From: an uncultured Ruminococcus sp.
GTDB taxonomy: Bacteria > Bacillota > Clostridia > Oscillospirales > CAG-272
DNA: 5,938 bases
Assembly (NCBI GenBank): GCA_902796505.1
Contig: CADBPA010000263.1
Span: 1 to 5,938, forward strand
Direction: 5' to 3'
Every line of letters begins with the position of its first letter. Positions within the stretch are counted from its first letter, which is position 1. The translations under genes were made by a program, and so were the position numbers. Positions 5,178-5,938 of this stretch are shown one piece after another. The notes beneath the pieces are model-generated. The model saw only the letters and a program-made list of their open reading frames with translations, did no database searches and was not told the DNA's origin.

Positions 5178-5903
5178 TCACTTTTTCCTCTGCTTGCGGT
5201 TCGGCACGATGGGGGCTTTGCGGGGCTTTGCGCCGGGGGACGCGACTTCGAGCTTTGAGAAACGGATGGCGACCGGGATGTTCCATTTGAACACCGTCGC
5301 AAGGATGCGAAGCCCGAAGGTGGTCAGAATGCCGGCGATGGTGGCGACGATCTCGCCGAGCGAAAGCGACACCGCGAGAACATAGTAGACGACCGCACCG
5401 GCGACGACCGCCACGGCGTACACCCGCTTGCGCATGACGAAGGGAACGTCGTTGAGGCAGAGATCGCGGATGATACCGCCGACGATGCCGGTCACAAGTC
5501 CCATGGAGACGGCGATGAAGGGGTGGGTGAAGCCGTTTTCGATCGAGACGCGCGTGCCGTAGACGGCGAAGGCGCCGATGCCGATCGCGTCGGCGATATT
5601 ATTGATGCGCGAGATCTGCTTTTCGTAGCGGACGAAGGTCTCCTTCATGGCGGCGGCGAAGAGGAAGACCAGAAGCGCCGCTCCGGCGCAGACGGCGAGG
5701 TCGACGAGGCTTTCGTCGCGGAAGAAGAGCGGCGGACGGATACCGAGAAAGACGTCGCGCACCATGCCTCCGCCGAAGGTCGTGCAGATGGCGATGAAAA
5801 GAACGCCGAAGAGGTCGCATTCGCGGTCGATCGCCGTCATGGCGCTGGAGACGCCGTAGGAGACGATGCCGATAAAATAAACGATCAGGAAAAACGTTTC
5901 CAT
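5178..5903 (-). CDS. TRIC / UPF0126-family membrane protein
   Basis: This 241-residue hydrophobic protein has the internal duplication of the prokaryotic TRIC (UPF0126, YicG-like) family. The repeat motifs are GGGMVRDVFLG (44-54) and GGIIRDLCL (142-150), each followed by a proline-containing segment (RPP at 56-58, NDVPF at 151-155). About seven membrane segments are suggested, near 3-22, 31-48, 65-86, 103-118, 128-147, 162-180 and 185-205. Prokaryotic TRIC proteins form trimeric cation (mainly potassium) channels; some relatives have been linked to glycine-related transport, so the substrate is not settled. The last 25 or so residues (217-241) form a basic, proline-containing tail, longer than in E. 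coli YicG (about 205 residues). The start at 5903 has GAGGT (5918-5914) ten bases upstream, slightly far. Its promoter is outside the window. It lies upstream of rpsO on the same strand, but the rpsO promoter separates them. Confidence 0.92.
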   Translation of the reverse strand: METFFLIVYFIGIVSYGVSSAMTAIDRECDLFGVLFIAICTTFGGGMVRDVFLGIRPPLFFRDESLVDLAVCAGAALLVFLFAAAMKETFVRYEKQISRINNIADAIGIGAFAVYGTRVSIENGFTHPFIAVSMGLVTGIVGGIIRDLCLNDVPFVMRKRVYAVAVVAGAVVYYVLAVSLSLGEIVATIAGILTTFGLRILATVFKWNIPVAIRFSKLEVASPGAKPRKAPIVPNRKQRKK

Positions 5904-5938
5904 AGGACAGGATACCTCGCATCGATGAAAGTGAGCGG

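Overview
The window looks like chromosomal DNA from a GC-moderate member of the Bacillota, most likely an uncultured clostridial lineage. This rests on the rpsO-pnp gene pair, S15 and PNPase proteins of Firmicutes-like type, AAAGGAG-like ribosome binding sites, AT-rich intergenic stretches with sigma-A consensus promoters, and an AraC regulator next to a sugar-related oxidoreductase. The taxonomic call is an inference from sequence feel, not a computed placement.

Layout, left to right. Positions 1-91 hold two near-identical 31-bp tandem repeats that read as tandem intrinsic terminators for the minus-strand gene that follows. Positions 92-1378 (minus) encode a 428-residue Gfo/Idh/MocA protein resembling glycoside hydrolase family 109. 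A 120-bp AT-rich divergent spacer (1379-1498) carries two extended -10 promoters that overlap symmetrically. Positions 1499-2299 (plus) encode an AraC-family regulator with a cupin sensor domain. A hairpin at 2302-2333 serves the converging ends of this gene and pnp.

Positions 2359-4464 (minus) encode polynucleotide phosphorylase. It follows rpsO (ribosomal protein S15, 4656-4922, minus), the conserved order of many bacteria. An intrinsic terminator lies between them, and the pnp leader has a long imperfect hairpin reminiscent of the RNase III-processed leader of E. coli pnp. The rpsO leader starts from an extended -10 promoter and can be drawn as a hairpin whose loop pairs with the rpsO Shine-Dalgarno sequence, an arrangement like S15 autoregulation elsewhere. 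Positions 5178-5903 (minus) encode a TRIC/UPF0126 membrane protein with a basic C-terminal tail.

Two functional units are visible. One is a small carbohydrate-related island: a regulator and an oxidoreductase or glycosidase-like enzyme under a shared bidirectional promoter. The other is a translation and RNA-decay unit, rpsO-pnp, with candidate leader-based autoregulation of each gene. I found no mobile element, CRISPR array, tRNA, rRNA or clear novel multi-gene system. The most interesting signals are regulatory RNA and promoter architecture.
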